From: an uncultured Acetatifactor sp.
GTDB taxonomy: Bacteria; Bacillota; Clostridia; Lachnospirales; Lachnospiraceae
Direction of reading: 5' to 3'
Length of the DNA stretch: 37,238 nucleotides
Assembly (NCBI GenBank): GCA_947581905.1
Contig: CANPWC010000002.1
Coordinates: 1 to 37,238 of the forward strand
Shown here: positions 26,331 through 35,819 of the stretch, piece by piece
Position numbering within the stretch: position 1 is the first letter of the stretch
Layout of the letters: the number at the start of each line of letters is the position of its first letter
Made by a program: the position numbers and the translations under genes
Notes under the pieces: generated by a model
What the model saw: only the letters and a program-made list of their open reading frames with translations
What the model was told of the DNA's origin: nothing
The model's database searches: none

Positions 26331-28226
26331 TCAATTCCCTGGCTTGGATGCAGCGTCCGAAAGGATGGCATAAGCCCCATTGTTGCCCCGAAGCAGGTCG
26401 AACGCTTCTTCATAGGCTTCGGTCTTGCCATTCTGCAAATACTCGACCAATTCCTCCTCCCAGCCATCCAACAGGCCGACCACCGCAGGCGACAGCCTGC
26501 TGCCGGCTTCCAGGCGGGCGCTGGCAAGAAGCTCTTTGCCCGGCGCTTCCTTGTGGAACGGATAGCTGCTTCCATCCATCTCCTGCACCAGGAACGCGGC
26601 GACGCTGACCATGTCCGTGACCACCTGGTTCGGGTTCTCATCCCGTCTGTAAGCTTCGGGATATCCACCCTTTTCATTATAAAAACGATGATGCCCGAAC
26701 GCCGTATACACGTAGGGCTTCGTGGATTCACATTCCTGTAAAAGGTTGCGTCCCGCATAGACATGGGACTCATACATCTTCTGCTCCTCTTCGAACCAGC
26801 TCCTGCCGGTCTGGACCATCAGGCTGCTGACGCTGATAAAGCCCACGTCATGGAGCATCCCGCTTTCATAAGCGAAACGGGCAAGCTGGGGGGCACGTTC
26901 CTTTACCTGGCCTATGTCCTCGCAGCCTAAGAGGCCCAACAACAGGTGCGGCGCACGTTCCACCGCCTGAAGCATCAGCTTTTGGCTGATATGGGCCACC
27001 ATCCTGGAATCGGCATATACGTCCGGGTTCCGGCACACCACCAATTCCAACAGGAAGTCTTTTAAGCTGATCCCGCCGGGATATTCGATAAAACGGCTTA
27101 CCGCCATCAAAAGGTTGCGGACCATCCTGGCATCCCGCTGGTTGCCCGGCATCCCTTTCACATATTTCACCATCATGCGGTACATGTATCCCAGGATTTC
27201 CTTCTTTTTGTACTTCGCCCGCTCGTCCAGGGCGATATACTCCGCGTAGATCGCGGGCACATAAAGGTTGTTCTCGATGCCGGACTGGGAATAATCCGAC
27301 GGATCCCTTTCCATGTAGCATTTCTCGATCTGGGTCAGCAGATAGGACAGGCTTCGGATGCCGCAGTGGTATTGCGTCAGCTCATATTTCAGGATCCATC
27401 TGCTGGACGGGGCCTTGCCCCTCTTCTGGTCCGCTTCCAGCTGCATGCGCCAGACATATTCCGTGGACTCCAGGATTTCCCCTACGATCTTGGGATTCGC
27501 CCCATCGGCGGCATCCTTTAAATAAGCCGTCCCGGAGGAGCGCTCCTGATGGCTTTTGTAGACGAACGTATCCCAGGGCAGGGTCGGCGTCTTCGCGCGA
27601 TAGACCGGGTCCGTGAGGATCTTCATGGAATAACGGATGATGTCCAGCTTCTTGACGGCTTCCTTTTCCGGCTTCCAGGGATAGGATAAGGCAAGGTTCG
27701 CCATGGAACGGTGGATATACCCCCGGGTCTGCGCATCCTCGATCTCGTCATATTTCTTGATATAGCCGGCAGCCTCGCCGAACATCAGGCTCATCTTCCA
27801 CTGATACAGATGGAGCCCCGCCCCAATCAGGCGGTCCTGCATATAGAACAGGGCAAGCCCGGTATAATACAGCTCCTTGATCAGCATGTCCCGCTTCCCC
27901 CACTTCCGGGCATAAGTGACCAAGGCGTTCCGAACGATATAATTCAAGAAAAGGTCCAGCTGGTCGCTGCCCTGCAACAGCCGGTCGGCGAAATCGTCCA
28001 GGTCCTGGATCTCTTCTTCCGAAGCGGATATGATGTCGTCGATCACGGGCATCAGATTACGGCGCAGCAGGTCTGTATTCTCTTCAATCAGGGCGTTGAT
28101 CTGCTTCGTGTTCTCATTGCGCTGCTCCATGAATACCGTAACGTTCTCCGGCAGCTGTGCGGAAACCACTGACAGGTTGGCGATCGTGGCCAGGTTGTCC
28201 ACGTATCGCTGCTGATATTGCCTCAT
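26331..28226 (-). CDS. HD-GYP-like domain protein (putative cyclic-dinucleotide phosphodiesterase family)
   Basis: C-terminal GMLHDVGFISVSSLMVQTG...ESHVYAGRNLL...AFGHHRFYNEKGGYPEAYR matches the HD-GYP layout (HD, H..G, HH, GYP). Confidence 0.75.
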   Translation of the reverse strand: MRQYQQRYVDNLATIANLSVVSAQLPENVTVFMEQRNENTKQINALIEENTDLLRRNLMPVIDDIISASEEEIQDLDDFADRLLQGSDQLDLFLNYIVRNALVTYARKWGKRDMLIKELYYTGLALFYMQDRLIGAGLHLYQWKMSLMFGEAAGYIKKYDEIEDAQTRGYIHRSMANLALSYPWKPEKEAVKKLDIIRYSMKILTDPVYRAKTPTLPWDTFVYKSHQERSSGTAYLKDAADGANPKIVGEILESTEYVWRMQLEADQKRGKAPSSRWILKYELTQYHCGIRSLSYLLTQIEKCYMERDPSDYSQSGIENNLYVPAIYAEYIALDERAKYKKKEILGYMYRMMVKYVKGMPGNQRDARMVRNLLMAVSRFIEYPGGISLKDFLLELVVCRNPDVYADSRMVAHISQKLMLQAVERAPHLLLGLLGCEDIGQVKERAPQLARFAYESGMLHDVGFISVSSLMVQTGRSWFEEEQKMYESHVYAGRNLLQECESTKPYVYTAFGHHRFYNEKGGYPEAYRRDENPNQVVTDMVSVAAFLVQEMDGSSYPFHKEAPGKELLASARLEAGSRLSPAVVGLLDGWEEELVEYLQNGKTEAYEEAFDLLRGNNGAYAILSDAASKPGN

Positions 28227-28282
28227 GCCTCTTCCCTTTCCGCCCGTCCATCGGGCTTATGCTTTCCGGGCCAATGGAAGCG

Positions 28283-30211
28283 TCAAACCGTTTCCTCCCC
28301 AAGGAACAGCTTGATGCAATTATATACCTGATCCATGTCCAAAGGCTTGGAGATGTGGGCGTTCATGCCGGCTTCCAGGGAATCCTTCACATCCTCCAGG
28401 AAAGCGTTGGCGGTCATCGCCACGATAGGCACTTTCGCCGCATCGGGCCGGGACAGGGCACGGATCTGCCGGGTGGCCTCCAGCCCATCCATCACCGGCA
28501 TCTGGATGTCCATCAGGATCATGTCATAATAGTGCGGTTCGGAGCGGCTAAACTTCTCCACCGCCTCCTTCCCGTTGGCGGCGTGCTCCACGCCCATCCC
28601 GGTCAACTGCAGGATCTCCTGGGCGATTTCCCGGTTCAACTCGTTATCCTCCACCAAAAGGATCCGATACCTGGCGAAATCCACCTCGGCAAGCTTCTGC
28701 TTGCGCGCCTCTTCCACCCGGTACTCTTCCGTGAAGCTATACAGCCCGGCCAGGAGCCTGCTGCGAAACAGGGGCAGCGGAATGAACGCGTCCACGCCAG
28801 CCCTGGTCAACAGATACTCCGTCTGGCTCCAGTCGTCTCCGTACAGCATCAGCATAGGGAACTGGCTCCCCATCCTTTTGCGGATTTCCGGCAGGAAATC
28901 CATCATTTCCACGTTCTGGATCTTCTCCGCCGTCAGGAAAGCGAAATATTCCTTGTCCAAAAATACGCTCTCGTTCAGGTCGTCCACCGCCTCTTCCGCC
29001 GTGCGGGCCCAATCCCACTGCATTCCCAGGGAATGGAGCATATCGACCAGGACTTGTCCCTGCTGCTCGTCGTCATCCAGCAAAAGGATGCGCTTTCCCT
29101 CTAAAGCCTGGCTATGGAGGTTCTGCGCATCCGCGGCGGCGTCCACAGGGATTTCGATGGTAAAGCATGTCCCCTCCCCGACCTGGCTTTCCACCTGGAT
29201 ATGGCCGCCCATCATCTTCACCAGGCTCTGGGTGATCGCCATACCGAGGCCGGTCCCCTGGATCTTGCTCACCGTCATGGTGCGCTCCCGTTCAAAAGGC
29301 TGGAAGATGCGCGGCAGAAATTCCTTTTCCATGCCGATGCCGTCGTCTTCCACCTGGATCCGCAAAACATATTCCTTGCCCTCCGCATCCCTGGACAAGG
29401 GACGGTACGTCAGACGGGACACTTCCAAAAAAAGCCTGATCTCCCCGCCCTTGGGCGTGAACTTGGTCGCGTTGGAAAGGAGGTTGTTGCATATCTGGGC
29501 CAGCCGCATCCCGTCCGCCTGGATGCGCTCTTTCTCCATATGGCCGATCTCCACATGGAAATGCTGCTTCTTGCCATCCGTCTGGGGCCTAGCCACGATC
29601 AGGATCTCATGCAGCAGGTCCGCCACGTCCAAGTCCTCCACCTGGAGCAGGATCTTGCCGCTCTCAATCCGGGACATATCCAGCACATCGTTTAACAAAG
29701 ACATCATGTGCCCGGAGGCGACCCGGATCTTATCCAAACAATCCTGGACCTTTAACGGAATATCGTCCTGCATCAGGGCGATGTTGGTCATGCCCACGAT
29801 GGCGTTCATAGGCGTCCGGATGTCATGGGACATGGCGGAAAGGAAATTGGTCTTGGCACGGTTCGCCAACTGGGCCTCCTCCAATTCCTTCTGGTTATGG
29901 TAATAATATTGGCTTACATCGTGCAGGATGCACGAACAATACTCTTCCCAGTCAAACAGGACGGCGGAGTACACCTTTTTTTCCATATGGCAAAACAAGG
30001 GGGCGCGCCGCTCTCCCCTGCGAGGGATCTCAAAGCAAAGCGCCTCCGCCTCTTTGGGCGCAAGCATCTCAAAAAAAGGCTTCCCTTTCCTCATCAGCCG
30101 CATTTCCTGGTTCTCATACACAGGTTCGAGGGGGTCGTCCTTATGAAAAACGATGATCGGGGAGCTTACGCTGCCCCAGACACTTTCCAAGCGCTCCTCT
30201 TCCATGCTCAT
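28283..30211 (-). CDS. Hybrid sensor histidine kinase with two receiver domains
   Basis: FLSAMSHDIRTPMNAIVGMTNIAL H-box; NLLSNATKFTPKGG; GTGLGMAITQSLVKMMGG; receiver 1 GKRILLLDDDEQQG; receiver 2 YRILLVEDNELNREIAQEIL...MILMDIQMPVMDGLEATRQIR. Confidence 0.95.
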   Translation of the reverse strand: MSMEEERLESVWGSVSSPIIVFHKDDPLEPVYENQEMRLMRKGKPFFEMLAPKEAEALCFEIPRRGERRAPLFCHMEKKVYSAVLFDWEEYCSCILHDVSQYYYHNQKELEEAQLANRAKTNFLSAMSHDIRTPMNAIVGMTNIALMQDDIPLKVQDCLDKIRVASGHMMSLLNDVLDMSRIESGKILLQVEDLDVADLLHEILIVARPQTDGKKQHFHVEIGHMEKERIQADGMRLAQICNNLLSNATKFTPKGGEIRLFLEVSRLTYRPLSRDAEGKEYVLRIQVEDDGIGMEKEFLPRIFQPFERERTMTVSKIQGTGLGMAITQSLVKMMGGHIQVESQVGEGTCFTIEIPVDAAADAQNLHSQALEGKRILLLDDDEQQGQVLVDMLHSLGMQWDWARTAEEAVDDLNESVFLDKEYFAFLTAEKIQNVEMMDFLPEIRKRMGSQFPMLMLYGDDWSQTEYLLTRAGVDAFIPLPLFRSRLLAGLYSFTEEYRVEEARKQKLAEVDFARYRILLVEDNELNREIAQEILQLTGMGVEHAANGKEAVEKFSRSEPHYYDMILMDIQMPVMDGLEATRQIRALSRPDAAKVPIVAMTANAFLEDVKDSLEAGMNAHISKPLDMDQVYNCIKLFLGEETV

Positions 30212-30330
30212 ATGCCGTACACTCCTAAATATAGTCTTTTCCTTATTGTAGCGCTTTTTCGACTTCTCTACAATATCGAAATGAAATTTCTTGGAAAAAC
30301 GAAAAGAAATTCCTTGGGGAAAAAACTTCC

Positions 30331-30359
30331 TTGACATTTGGGGAGGAGTTTCCTATAAT
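30331..30359 (+). promoter_or_regulatory. Perfect consensus sigma70 promoter
   Basis: TTGACA (30331-30336), exactly 17 bp, TATAAT (30354-30359). Confidence 0.9.
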
Positions 30360-30374
30360 TGCCTCAAAATAAGA

Positions 30375-30399
30375 CGCTATCCGACCTTTGGCGATAGCG
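30375..30399 (+). promoter_or_regulatory. 5' UTR hairpin just upstream of the ribosome binding site
   Basis: CGCTATC (30375-30381) pairs with GATAGCG (30393-30399); SD GAGGTG at 30405-30410, ATG 30417. Confidence 0.65.
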
Positions 30400-30416
30400 G
30401 AATGCGAGGTGCAAAA

Positions 30417-31736
30417 ATGTCAGAGGCGGCCCCTTATCAAACAGAACTTGCGGAAATGAAAGACGACCTGGCCAAGACCCGTTATGCCACGTTCCTCATC
30501 ATCCCTTTAAAATACGAAGCGGGACGGCTTGATGTGGGCAAGCTGGAACAATTCGCCCAAAGGCTCCCGGTCGATACGTCGGACATCAGCGAGGCGGTCA
30601 AGGATTGCCTGAACTACGGGGCAGGCACGCCCATCCTGCGGCGATGGCTCATTCCCCGGGATGCCTTAATCGGGCAACTGTTTGGCCAAAGCAGCCCTTG
30701 CCAGCTTTTCGTCCGGGATGGGGCGGAAGGCGGGACCCCGTTTCCCTTTGCCCTGGACCATGCCTGGCTCTATGTCTTCCATACGGAGGTGGCGTTCCTT
30801 TGCTTAGGGCTTGCCTACACTGACATCACGACGCTCAGCACCATCACCAACCTGGGCTTCGCCGACGACATCGCCGCCTATTCCTTTGACAGGGAAGGGC
30901 GCGAGACCTTTTCCCTGGAAGAGAAGCTTACGGCGTTCCTCGATGGCTTGCACATCCAGCCATTCTTCGCCACCTCCCCCTTGTTCCTGGAAAGCACCAT
31001 CTTCAACCTGGCAGTGGTGCCCAGGCAGTTCCAATACCTGGACAGCCTGCGCCACCTGACTTTCAACCTCCATCAGACGCTCCCCTTAGGCAGCGAGGTC
31101 GAAGACGATTCCGAGGACGACATCTGTTACAGCTATGCCCCCAAGAACCGTGATACGCATACGCATCGGTGGGGCTGCTGCGTCACGAGCCAGACCGTGA
31201 ACTATGTGGTCGCCAACGCGGACATGGACTTAAGGAGCGAAATCGACGACCAGGCTAAGGACGGGCTGCCCGTCGTGCTCCTTGCCTTGTATGAAAAATA
31301 CAGCTGCCTGCGCTTCACGGAGCTTTTGACCCATGTCGACAAGCACAGCGCCAAAACCCTTAAGCGCCTGAACCACAAAATGCTGGAATTTCGCGCTTAC
31401 GGCACCGTGCACCCTTCCCATCTGTCCCGTTGGTACAATGTGAAGCAGATTTACCGCTACCTCATCGAGATCAATGGCATCGAAGTGGCCATCGAGGACA
31501 TCCGGGACAAGCTGGGCATCCTGGCCGAGCATCAGAAAGAGTTGGAATCCAACATTTCCGACGCCGTCATGGGGCTCATCACCGTCTTCGGCGTGGTTTC
31601 CATCCTGGCATCCCTCTTATCCATCATGGAGATCCTTTCCGGGGGAGATCCCACCGCCTGGATGATCACCATCGTATCCACCCTCTTCCTCATCATAGGC
31701 TCGGTCATCGTCGTTTTCTGGCAAAGGAAGCAGTAA
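30417..31736 (+). CDS. Uncharacterised protein with two C-terminal TM helices (CorA-like topology)
   Basis: MSEAAPYQTELAEMKDDLAKTRYATFLIIPLKYE...; long soluble N-domain, then LITVFGVVSILASLLSIMEIL and WMITIVSTLFLIIGSVIVVFW. Confidence 0.8.
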   Translation: MSEAAPYQTELAEMKDDLAKTRYATFLIIPLKYEAGRLDVGKLEQFAQRLPVDTSDISEAVKDCLNYGAGTPILRRWLIPRDALIGQLFGQSSPCQLFVRDGAEGGTPFPFALDHAWLYVFHTEVAFLCLGLAYTDITTLSTITNLGFADDIAAYSFDREGRETFSLEEKLTAFLDGLHIQPFFATSPLFLESTIFNLAVVPRQFQYLDSLRHLTFNLHQTLPLGSEVEDDSEDDICYSYAPKNRDTHTHRWGCCVTSQTVNYVVANADMDLRSEIDDQAKDGLPVVLLALYEKYSCLRFTELLTHVDKHSAKTLKRLNHKMLEFRAYGTVHPSHLSRWYNVKQIYRYLIEINGIEVAIEDIRDKLGILAEHQKELESNISDAVMGLITVFGVVSILASLLSIMEILSGGDPTAWMITIVSTLFLIIGSVIVVFWQRKQ

Positions 31737-31767
31737 AGGATGGAATGGGTGGCGCTGTCCGGCCCGC

Positions 31768-32466
31768 TCATTCTAGGAGGATTTCCTCCACTGTCACAAA
31801 TTCGTAGCCTTGCCCTTGCAATTCATCCACGATGGCAAGGGCGGCGGTCACGCTGGTCTCAAAGGAATCATGCAGCAAGATGATCTCGTTGTCCCCCGCT
31901 TTGGAAACGACGCGGCGCACGACCAGGGATGCCTTGCTGCAGCACCAGTCCAGGGGATCGATGGTCCAAAGCACCGGGAACATGTTCAACTCCTTTTCCA
32001 GCCCCTTGTCCCAGGAACCATAAGGCGGCCTCACGTACAGCACCTCTTCCCCGGTGATCCCCTCGATGACTTCATTGGTCTTCACCAACTCTTCCCGGAA
32101 AGCCTCCCGATTATCCGCCCTTAGCTGGATATGGCTGTAGGTGTGGTTCCCAATCAAGTGCCCCTCATCCCGCATCCGCCTGACCACGTCAGGATGCAGC
32201 GCGGCATGTTCCCCCGTAAGGAAAAAAGTGGCATGCACGCCCCTTTCCTTTAACCCGTCCAATAACTCTTCCGTATAGTAAGGATGGGGACCGTCGTCAA
32301 AGGTCAGCGCGATCTTGGGTGCTTCTTCCCAGGCATTGTGCGGCCATGGGGAAGCGGATGCCCGAAAAGGGGGCTGCCCCGCCCAAAACTTATGGCAAAA
32401 CAAGAGAAAAAGCAGCAGCACAATCCCCGCACAGAAGACCATGGCTGCCGCCAAACGCTTTTTCAT
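31768..32466 (-). CDS. Polysaccharide deacetylase (NodB homology) family protein
   Basis: IALTFDDGPHPYYTEELLDGLKERGVHATFFLTGEHA, IGNHTYSHIQL, VRPPYGSWDK, IDPLDWCC, ILLHDS; N-terminal TM. Confidence 0.95.
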   Translation of the reverse strand: MKKRLAAAMVFCAGIVLLLFLLFCHKFWAGQPPFRASASPWPHNAWEEAPKIALTFDDGPHPYYTEELLDGLKERGVHATFFLTGEHAALHPDVVRRMRDEGHLIGNHTYSHIQLRADNREAFREELVKTNEVIEGITGEEVLYVRPPYGSWDKGLEKELNMFPVLWTIDPLDWCCSKASLVVRRVVSKAGDNEIILLHDSFETSVTAALAIVDELQGQGYEFVTVEEILLE

Positions 32467-32621
32467 ATGATTTCCCCGCGCTACAGGTTTTCTATTCATT
32501 GTATGAACCTGGCGACCCGGCTATTCCAAACGATGGGGCAGGGTTACGTCCCTGGGGGCTGTGCCTGCCGGATGCTGTTCTACTTCGCATTTTTGAAAAA
32601 AACTTGATTTTGCGAAATAGA

Positions 32622-34370
32622 TTACTGGGCGTCCCGGCGGTTGAGGGATTCCAGGATCTTACGGGACCATTCGCCTCCCTCCCCGGACGTATAAGCTTCC
32701 AGGCACTCCGCGGCGGTCAACTTGCCCGAAGCCACCTGCCTCAAGAAATATTCTTTCAGGGAATCCAGCTCTTTCCCATACCGCGCCAGTTCCTCCGTAT
32801 AAGCAATCAGGCGGTAAGGATGGCTATTCTGCGCAAACGTCCGCGCGGAAAGGACGGCTTCCTCCCCCAGCCACGCCCAGGCTGCCTCTGCCCGCTCCCC
32901 GGCCAAAGGCACTAAGGTAAATAATGGATCCAGGTAAGCCATATGATAAGGAATATTCCGTTTCACATGATTCCACAATCCGTGGAACTGCCCCTCCGCA
33001 TAGTCCGTCCCTAAGACGGTTCCGGCGGAATCGGACCAATGCAGCCCCTCCACCCCATAAGTCCATACAAATTCGCCCGCTCCGGCATCCATCATGGAGG
33101 AAAGGAAAGCGAATGCCCGCTCCGGTTCCCGGCAAGCCGTGGTGATGCACCAAAACTTCGGATAAGCCTCCCGATAACCGCCCAATCCTTCCAAAGGGGG
33201 CAGGACGGTTATCCCTCCGTCCAAGCCATTGGAAGAAAGCTTTTCTTTCAGATAAGAGGCGTAGACCCCTGCCGGAGCGCAATAAAGCCCGCACTCGCCC
33301 CGCGTGAACTTTTCAAATGCTGCCGCCTCGTCATTGTCGATAAAGGCCGGATCCAAATACCCCGCCTGATACCCTTCCTCCAGCCGTATAAGCGCCTGCC
33401 GCGCTTCCTCTGCCAGGAAGCCGTCCTGCCAAACTCCGTCTTTGTCCTGGTAAAATCCAAGCTCCACGCCTCCAAGCAGTTCCGGCAGACAGCCAGAGTA
33501 CAATAGTCCATCACTGTATCCTATCCCCGTTACCGCATAGAATGTTCCTTCCTGGAAGCCCTCGGCAGTACCTGCTTCCGAAGAACCCGCACCGGTATCC
33601 GCATCCTGAGCATCTTCGGCGGCACCAGCTTCCGAAGCATCCGCATCGGCATCCACATCCTGAGCATCTTCGGCGGCATCCGCTCCTGAAGCCCTTTCTG
33701 CAGCCAAGTCCACAAAAGCCTCACAAAGCGCCAGGTACTCCTCATATGTCGTAGGAAGCCCTAAGCCACTGCGGTCCAGCCAACTTTGGTTCACATAAGT
33801 GACATAGCCATTGGCATACTGCGGGGAAAGCCCATACACCTTGCCATCCAGCTTCCACTTCTCCACCTCCGCCTGCCTGACGCTTCCCGCCCAGGCGCTG
33901 TGGCGGTAAGAATCCGTCATGTCCCACAGGACGCCCCGGTAGGCATATTCCGCGTATTTCGCGGCATCCAGCACCAGGATGTCCGGCCAGTCCGCTCCGG
34001 CGAGGGTATCGTCCAACATCGCTCCATAACGGTCCGCGTCCCAGACCTGTACATCCAGGTCGAAGCCTGTCACAGCTTCTACTTCCTCCAGGAACCGCTC
34101 CTGGTCACAGAGTCCAGAAAGTTCATCCCCATCCATCACGATGGTAAGAGGAGCGCTATCACCGGCTGGCAGCGCATCCTCTTGCGACGCTACAGCCTCA
34201 TCGCCTGCAAGGTCCCCGGCCCCGCCTGCCTGTTCCGCGCCACTTTCTGGCGACGCGTCCTCACTTCCCTCCTGCCGGACGTCTTTCATCCCTTGTCCTG
34301 AGCCGCACCCCATTAAGCCGACCGCGGCCCCAACCAGAAGGCAGCCAACCCATAACCTGATCTTTTTCAT
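32622..34370 (-). CDS. Extracellular solute-binding lipoprotein
   Basis: MKKIRLWVGCLLVGAAVGLMGCGSGQG lipobox; VTGFDLDVQVWDADRYGAMLDDTLAGADWPDILVLDAAKYAEYAYRGVLWDMTD; start reassigned from the 34631 track start. Confidence 0.85.
   Translation of the reverse strand: MKKIRLWVGCLLVGAAVGLMGCGSGQGMKDVRQEGSEDASPESGAEQAGGAGDLAGDEAVASQEDALPAGDSAPLTIVMDGDELSGLCDQERFLEEVEAVTGFDLDVQVWDADRYGAMLDDTLAGADWPDILVLDAAKYAEYAYRGVLWDMTDSYRHSAWAGSVRQAEVEKWKLDGKVYGLSPQYANGYVTYVNQSWLDRSGLGLPTTYEEYLALCEAFVDLAAERASGADAAEDAQDVDADADASEAGAAEDAQDADTGAGSSEAGTAEGFQEGTFYAVTGIGYSDGLLYSGCLPELLGGVELGFYQDKDGVWQDGFLAEEARQALIRLEEGYQAGYLDPAFIDNDEAAAFEKFTRGECGLYCAPAGVYASYLKEKLSSNGLDGGITVLPPLEGLGGYREAYPKFWCITTACREPERAFAFLSSMMDAGAGEFVWTYGVEGLHWSDSAGTVLGTDYAEGQFHGLWNHVKRNIPYHMAYLDPLFTLVPLAGERAEAAWAWLGEEAVLSARTFAQNSHPYRLIAYTEELARYGKELDSLKEYFLRQVASGKLTAAECLEAYTSGEGGEWSRKILESLNRRDAQ
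33561..33690 (-). repeat. 54-bp (18-aa) imperfect tandem coding repeat in the solute-binding protein
   Basis: AAEDAQDVDADADASEAG / AAEDAQDADTGAGSSEAG / TAEGFQ; DNA TCCTGAGCATCTTCGGCGGCA at 33604 and 33658. Confidence 0.8.
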
Positions 34371-34410
34371 TCCATCCCACTGACCGCGGGCAAGCGCCCC
34401 TGCCAACGGC

Positions 34411-35760
34411 CTACTCCCATTCCCTGAAATCCATCGCTTCAAAATAACGTCCCCCAAATTGCCCCTCTTGCGCCAAATTGACAATCGTGACCTTCTCTTT
34501 GATCTGTTCCAATTCTTCCTGCTTCCCCCAGTCGAAGAACGCATACCGGAAAGCCCCGGCCAGGGCGGCGTTTCCCGCGGACTCCACCTTTTGCAGCAGG
34601 CTTTTCGGCAATAATCCCACCAAGCAGGCATCGTCCGCCTGCAGATACGTCCCGAAGCCCCCTGCCAGGACGACGCGGTCTATCCCTTCCAAACCATCCA
34701 AGCCGTAGCGCGCCGCCAAAGTCTCCATCCCGGCCGCGATCGCCGCCTTGGCAAGCTGAAACTGCCTGATCTGGCTTTCCTGTACCACGGTCCCGCCGAT
34801 ACGGATCCCTTCTTCAAAATAAGGGTCCGCCAACAGGCCCATCTCATCCATACATTTTTCCCGCAGGAGGCTGACCATAATGCCGACCATGTCCGCGCCC
34901 CAGATGCCTTTCGTCGCCCCTCCCTCGAAAGCAGGTCCCGCAGCCGTGGAAGAAGCAATGATGCGGTCACGGTTGCCCAACGCCATTTCCCCGTTGGTCC
35001 CCAGGTCCAGGAACAACGTCAGCCGCTCCTCCTTGACCATGCCGCAGGCATAAATCCCCGCCAGGATGTCCGCCCCTACAAAGGCTGACAAACCAGGCAT
35101 CAGGACCACGTCAAGGTCCCCGCATGTCGCTTCGACCATCTCCAAGTGGGAAGCGCAAAACGGGGCTGTGCCCAATTCCCTGGGATCCAGCCCCCGCAGC
35201 AAGTAAAGCATGGTAGTATTGCCGGTTATGGCCAGCCGCAGCCTGGCCGTTTGCCCAGAATCCTCTTTAAAACGGCGGATGCCCTCCCTTAGGACGCCTT
35301 GCACCGCCTGGCAAAGCTCCTTACACACTTTCTGGTCCGAAGAAGCCTGGATCCGAGAGACCACATCCGCGCCGAACCTCGTCTGCGGGTTCACTGTCAC
35401 GAAACGGTCCCTCTCCCGCCCCCATCCATCATAAAGGACCATGGCGATGGTGGTGGTCCCGATATCTGCCGCCGCCACCCAGACAGACCCTGACGCCTCC
35501 TGCAAGTCTTCATCCTCTTGCGCCGAGAGCCCCTGTGGCAAAGGACTTTGGGGCATGGACCCCTGGGACAAGGAACTCTGGGGCATGGACCGTTGCACCA
35601 CGGGATGCTGGGGCAAAGAACGCCGCGCCGCAAGTTCGTCCTGCCACCTTTTAAGCAGCCCACCGTCCGCCACGACGGCCAGATCGTCCTGATAGACGGC
35701 GCACCTGCCGCAGCCTGTACAAATATGGCAGCGCGTCCCTTTCCTTTCCCGTGCCTGCAT
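34411..35760 (-). CDS. ASKHA-domain (DUF4445 / corrinoid-activation RACo-like) protein
   Basis: VAAADIGTTTIAMVLYDGWG, TRFGADVVSRI, ITGNTTMLYLLRGLDPRELGTAPF, LFLDLGTNGEMALGNRDRIIASSTAAGPAFEGG; N-terminal CHICTGCGRC. Confidence 0.82.
   Translation of the reverse strand: MQARERKGTRCHICTGCGRCAVYQDDLAVVADGGLLKRWQDELAARRSLPQHPVVQRSMPQSSLSQGSMPQSPLPQGLSAQEDEDLQEASGSVWVAAADIGTTTIAMVLYDGWGRERDRFVTVNPQTRFGADVVSRIQASSDQKVCKELCQAVQGVLREGIRRFKEDSGQTARLRLAITGNTTMLYLLRGLDPRELGTAPFCASHLEMVEATCGDLDVVLMPGLSAFVGADILAGIYACGMVKEERLTLFLDLGTNGEMALGNRDRIIASSTAAGPAFEGGATKGIWGADMVGIMVSLLREKCMDEMGLLADPYFEEGIRIGGTVVQESQIRQFQLAKAAIAAGMETLAARYGLDGLEGIDRVVLAGGFGTYLQADDACLVGLLPKSLLQKVESAGNAALAGAFRYAFFDWGKQEELEQIKEKVTIVNLAQEGQFGGRYFEAMDFREWE
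35531..35619 (-). repeat. 30-bp (10-aa) tandem coding repeat, three units
   Basis: SLPQHPVVQR / SMPQSSLSQG / SMPQSPLPQG; DNA CCCCTGGGACAAGGAACTCTGGGGCATGGA period 30. Confidence 0.8.
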
Positions 35761-35819
35761 CCCATCACCTAACTTTCCGCCCGGACGAAAAACCTGCTTC
35801 CTACGCCCGGGCAACTACC

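Noticed and set aside
28157-29903. Long plus-strand ORFs (315 aa and 442 aa) opposite the hybrid kinase
   Set aside because: Antisense to a clearly recognisable kinase; no domain-like motifs, Ser/Arg/Pro-rich shadow composition.
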